A program made the translations under genes and the position numbers. Below, piece by piece: positions 4,524-6,317 of a DNA stretch of 6,317 nt (position 1 is its first letter; the number at the start of each line of letters is the position of its first letter). The notes under the pieces were generated by a model. That model ran no database searches, was not told where the DNA came from, and saw only the letters and a program-made list of their open reading frames with translations. Source of the stretch: Anthropogastromicrobium sp963626545 (lineage in GTDB: Bacteria; Bacillota; Clostridia; Lachnospirales; Lachnospiraceae); assembly GCA_963626545.1 (NCBI GenBank), contig CAVFYJ010000138.1, forward strand, positions 1 to 6,317, in the 5' to 3' direction.

Positions 4524-6014
4524 TTACGCAAACAGCTCTTTTACCATTGCCTCGTCAAAGGTAACATTCTTTACCTTATTAACCTCGATGCGATACAGTG
4601 CGTTTGCAGCGATATGCTCTGCTGCCTGCTCCAGATCACGAATACCGGTGGTATGTGCATAAAGATCAACAACTGCCTCAACTGCCTCTGGTGTGACAAT
4701 ACACTCGCCCTCACGAAGACCCATGCGGCGCAGTACCTTCGGCAATGCAAAACGTGTGAAAATGATTTTCTTTTCTTCCTTTGTGTAGTCTGGAATATCG
4801 ATTACGGCAAAACGGGACATAAGCGGTGCGCTGATCTGATCCTTGTTGTTGGCAGTTGCGATCGGGTAAACACCACCCGTCGGAACCATACACTCCATGT
4901 AGTTATCGGTAAATCCAAGGTTATCAAGAAGGGTCAAAAGTACATCTGCCGGGTTTCCGCTGCCCTTGCTGGATGCTGCCTTATCAAGCTCGTTGATGAT
5001 AAAGACAAGGTTGGACTCACGTGCTGCGGAGAATGCTTCCATGATGATACCTGGCTTTGCGTTTGCATAGATACGGGAGCTTCCGGTTAACTGCTCTGGG
5101 TCGTTAATGGAACTCATATCAAGTGTGGTCCACGGCAGCTTCAGGATTCTGGCAACTGCATAGGCGATCTGAGATTTTCCAGTACCAGCCGGGCCGACAA
5201 GCAATAGACCATATGCCGGAAGAGTGTGCGTACGGTTAATCTGAATGATCGTCTCGATGATTCTTTGCTTTACGCGCTCCATACCATACAGTTCCTCATC
5301 AAGTACCTGACGAGCATATGCCGGATCAATTGCCTCAAAATAGTTACTCTTCCACTGAATATTCATCATAATGGAAAGAGCACGCTGCGCATGGCGCTTC
5401 TCCTCCGGGGAAACCTCGTGAGAACGCGCTACTGCCAGATTTCGTCTCGCCCAAAGACGGATATTATCTGGAAGGGTCTTTCCTGCACAGGTCAAAAAGT
5501 CGGTGATGCTCTGAAGACTGGTGATCTTCATGTCATCGCCAAGCTCTTCTTTCTCCTCGTCCTCAACCTCATCTGCCGGTGCGTCACTTGCGAGCAGACG
5601 ATCAATCATAAACTGTAAGAAACCGTCCTCTGCGGAAAGCTTTGTGCCGCCGCCAAATGCGATCTCACGAATCTTATAAACTGCATATCCTTCTGATGTA
5701 TTCTTACCGGACAGGCGCACATTGATATGATTGTCGCCAAGCCAGCGCACCAAACTTACAAAGCGGGAATCCACTTTCAGAATATCTGCGGTGTAGGACT
5801 CCTTTGAATCCTCTTCCTTAAACTCAAATGCGGTTCTCTTCGTCGGATTGGTAAAAAATCCAGCGGAATGATGCGCATGCTCTTTTTCTTTATTGTCCAG
5901 AATCAGAATTGGATGCTCTGGTGTGGAGACCTCCTCGTTGGAACGAAATGTCGTGTAGGTGCATTCCGGATTCACCTTCTCTTCTGTCTGGTTGCTGAAA
6001 TCAAAAACTCTCAT
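4524..6014 (-). CDS. Lon-like AAA+ ATPase without a protease domain
   Basis: The AAA+ module is clearly Lon-type: LDEELYGMERVKQRI (238-252), Walker A GPAGTGKS (274-281), pore-loop Tyr316 in RIYANAKPG, Walker B VFIINELDK (337-345), sensor 1 ATANN (386-390), arginine finger Arg401 in LMSRF, and sensor 2 Arg459 in TGIRDLEQ. Before it, residues about 163-237 resemble the helical segment preceding the Lon ATPase (ending NIQWKSNYFEAIDPAYA). Residues 1-140 are not recognised and an acidic linker covers 142-162. The protein ends at the point where Lon's Ser-Lys protease domain would begin. The Walker B Asp is Asn341; the catalytic Glu342 is kept. I chose the ATG at 6014 because GAGG lies 6 nt before it; an in-frame ATG at 6080 adds 22 residues but has no ribosome binding site. 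Probably a threading or remodelling ATPase; substrate unknown. Confidence 0.85.
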   Translation of the reverse strand: MRVFDFSNQTEEKVNPECTYTTFRSNEEVSTPEHPILILDNKEKEHAHHSAGFFTNPTKRTAFEFKEEDSKESYTADILKVDSRFVSLVRWLGDNHINVRLSGKNTSEGYAVYKIREIAFGGGTKLSAEDGFLQFMIDRLLASDAPADEVEDEEKEELGDDMKITSLQSITDFLTCAGKTLPDNIRLWARRNLAVARSHEVSPEEKRHAQRALSIMMNIQWKSNYFEAIDPAYARQVLDEELYGMERVKQRIIETIIQINRTHTLPAYGLLLVGPAGTGKSQIAYAVARILKLPWTTLDMSSINDPEQLTGSSRIYANAKPGIIMEAFSAARESNLVFIINELDKAASSKGSGNPADVLLTLLDNLGFTDNYMECMVPTGGVYPIATANNKDQISAPLMSRFAVIDIPDYTKEEKKIIFTRFALPKVLRRMGLREGECIVTPEAVEAVVDLYAHTTGIRDLEQAAEHIAANALYRIEVNKVKNVTFDEAMVKELFA

Positions 6015-6017
6015 TTT

Positions 6018-6024
6018 CTCCCTC
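6018..6024 (-). promoter_or_regulatory. Ribosome binding site favouring the 6014 start of the ATPase
   Basis: On the minus strand GAGGGAG precedes AAA and the ATG, so GAGG sits 6 nt from the start codon. The alternative ATG at 6080 is preceded by ATATGATTTAA, which has no Shine-Dalgarno match. This decides for the 496-residue form, with moderate confidence. Confidence 0.5.
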
Positions 6025-6167
6025 ACTTGCTCGATGTCGTTGCTGATGATTCCAAGTGGCAGTTTATACGCTATTTGCATTTAAATCATATGCATTCTAG
6101 CTATTATATACATTACATACGTTGCATGCATTTTCATCCGACTGCCGATTGGATTCGTCATGGTTTC

Positions 6168-6196
6168 AGTATAGCGCATCTGCACGCTTCGGTCAA
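6168..6196 (-). promoter_or_regulatory. Sigma-A promoter of the Lon-like ATPase
   Basis: On the minus strand TTGACC (6191-6196) and TATACT (6168-6173) are 17 nt apart, each matching consensus at 5 of 6. Transcription should begin near 6161, leaving a leader of about 147 nt to the 6014 start. A sigma-A type promoter implies expression in growing cells rather than only in the forespore. A second TATAAT at 6255-6260 lacks a good -35 box. Confidence 0.75.
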
Positions 6197-6199
6197 TTA

Positions 6200-6224
6200 C
6201 AAAACAAACGTCAAACTTGTTTTG
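6200..6224. repeat. Inverted repeat immediately upstream of the ATPase -35 box
   Basis: CAAAACAA (6200-6207) and TTGTTTTG (6217-6224) are perfect 8-bp arms around a 9-nt spacer. The repeat begins 4 bp upstream of the -35 hexamer, the classical location for an activator site. The protein that would bind is unknown. Confidence 0.45.
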
Positions 6225-6280
6225 CACCCATGTGGCGCTATATTTTCGATTTGAATTATACCTTTATCCATTTTTCCGCA

Positions 6281-6310
6281 GAAAACCTCGTCCGACGTAG
6301 TCGGGCGGGG
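6281..6310 (-). terminator. GC-rich hairpin at the right edge, possible terminator
   Basis: Arms 6286-6296 (CCTCGTCCGAC) and 6300-6310 (GTCGGGCGGGG) enclose a 3-nt loop. On the minus strand the stem has 9 of 11 pairs and is followed by TTTTC, so it could end a gene lying to the right of the window. On the plus strand all 11 positions pair if two G-U wobbles are allowed, but no U-tract is visible before the window ends. The strand assignment is therefore open. Confidence 0.5.
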
Positions 6311-6317
6311 ATGAATG

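Noticed and set aside
4467..5090. 207-codon plus-strand reading frame
   Set aside because: It is antisense to the conserved AAA+ core of the ATPase and rich in Cys and His, as expected for a shadow frame.
6015..6080. ATPase start at 6080 (22 extra residues)
   Set aside because: The frame is open but there is no ribosome binding site; the ATG at 6014 has GAGG at 6 nt. It remains possible.

Overview
The window looks like the chromosome of a spore-forming, low-to-mid GC Firmicute, most likely class Clostridia (a Lachnospiraceae-like bacterium is my best guess). This rests on the spore genes spoVAD and spoVAE, strong AAGGAGG-type ribosome binding sites, consensus sigma-A promoters with 17-nt spacers, and a Gram-positive-type glycerol kinase. 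No mobile element, CRISPR array, tRNA or rRNA was seen.

All genes lie on the minus strand, so transcription runs from the right end to the left. From right to left: a hairpin at the right edge; a promoter with an inverted repeat just upstream of its -35 box; a Lon-like AAA+ ATPase with no protease domain (about 4524-6014); a 191-nt AT-rich gap; the overlapping pair spoVAD-spoVAE (2906-4332); a promoter; the glycerol kinase gene glpK (1228-2730); a short tandem repeat and a terminator hairpin; a 470-nt AT-rich regulatory region; and the first 200 codons of a LacI-family regulator (600 down to the left edge).

The genes form four transcription blocks. The ATPase has its own promoter. spoVAD and spoVAE are translationally linked and serve dipicolinic acid transport into the developing spore and its release at germination. 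glpK has its own sigma-A promoter with a possible catabolite-control site over the -35 box. The LacI-type gene has a near-consensus promoter and a 230-nt leader. A CG-centred near-palindrome occurs both in that leader and 333 bp upstream of it, which suggests autoregulation, possibly by looping.

The best candidates for something little described are the Lon-like ATPase, which stops at the AAA+/protease boundary and has Asn in place of the Walker B Asp, and the paired operator-like sites around the LacI promoter. Two further oddities are the absence of spoVAC next to spoVAD and the absence of the regulatory PTS histidine in GlpK. Nothing here amounts to a clear new multi-gene system.
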